Shown piece after piece: positions 6,176 through 6,342 of a stretch of 6,342 nt of DNA; the first letter of the stretch is position 1; each line of letters begins with the position of its first letter. The notes below the pieces were generated by a model that made no database searches, was not told the DNA's origin, and saw only the letters and a program-made list of their open reading frames with translations. Both the position numbers and the translations under genes were made by a program. Origin of the DNA: an uncultured Lachnospiraceae bacterium (GTDB lineage: Bacteria > Bacillota > Clostridia > Lachnospirales > Lachnospiraceae); NCBI GenBank assembly GCA_900555195.1, contig USKC01000187.1, forward strand, positions 1 to 6,342. The letters run 5' to 3'.

Positions 6176-6342
6176 TATCGCTTTTCCCGCACCAGATATA
6201 CATTATACATAGGCATCTGGAAAAAGCAACTGGTAACAGTCCAGACACCTCCTCCAGCAATCCTTCCCACCGGCTGTGGCATAGCGCCATCGTAGTTACT
6301 ACTCAGTCCTCCGCATATACCGTTTTGTATCCCTTGTTTGTG
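6175..6342 (-). CDS. Unrecognised short reading frame, 5' end outside the window
   Basis: A 55-codon frame runs in from the right edge and ends at TAA (6175-6177), with the last residues reading MPMYNVYLVREKR. It includes YDGAMPQPVG and GGGVWTVTSCFF, which belong to no family I recognise. The proposed MATE promoter lies inside it, so it may be non-coding. Otherwise it is the C-terminal end of an upstream gene. The only internal in-frame ATGs give very short products without convincing ribosome binding sites. Confidence 0.2.
   Translation of the reverse strand, partial: HKQGIQNGICGGLSSNYDGAMPQPVGRIAGGGVWTVTSCFFQMPMYNVYLVREKR
6202..6229 (-). promoter_or_regulatory. Probable promoter of the MATE gene
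   Basis: On the minus strand TTGCTT (6224-6229) and a perfect TATAAT (6202-6207) are 16 bases apart, with TG directly before the -10. Initiation near 6195 gives a leader of about 158 bases that includes the possible leader peptide and the hairpin at 6052-6078. Assignment rests on motif match and orientation only. Confidence 0.5.

Overview
The window looks like chromosomal DNA from a gut-type Firmicute of the Clostridia, probably Lachnospiraceae. This is an inference from moderate GC content, strong AGGAG-type ribosome binding sites, sigma-A-like promoters, and a pectin-disaccharide operon whose closest remembered relatives are clostridial. No ribosomal RNA or other taxonomic marker is present.

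Layout. (1) 151-3666, plus strand: a promoter, a cytoplasmic GH105 unsaturated glycuronyl hydrolase (251-1303), a GH112 phosphorylase (1384-3561) and a strong intrinsic terminator (3621-3666). Together they form a two-gene unit for rhamnogalacturonan-I fragments. The hydrolase would remove the unsaturated uronic acid. The phosphorylase would split the remaining galactosyl-rhamnose (or a related galactoside) into galactose 1-phosphate and a free sugar. (2) 3757-4517, plus strand: a remnant of a type II restriction-modification system. It has a near-consensus C-box operator overlapping a good promoter, an intact 68-residue controller (C) protein gene, and a frameshifted, C-terminally truncated restriction endonuclease with a recognisable PD...EVK nuclease core. 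No methyltransferase gene is present. (3) 4488-4633: a cluster of stem-loops between the convergent transcription units. (4) 4649-6037, minus strand: a MATE-family (MepA-like) multidrug efflux transporter. (5) 6038-6342, minus strand: its leader region, with a good promoter, a possible 25-codon leader peptide, a bulged hairpin just before the ribosome binding site, and a short reading frame running in from outside the window.

The most interesting parts are the orphan controller protein that keeps its operator while its restriction partner has decayed, and the pairing of GH105 with a GH112 enzyme whose acceptor-site residues differ from those of lacto-N-biose phosphorylases. Family comparisons were made from memory; no database search was run.
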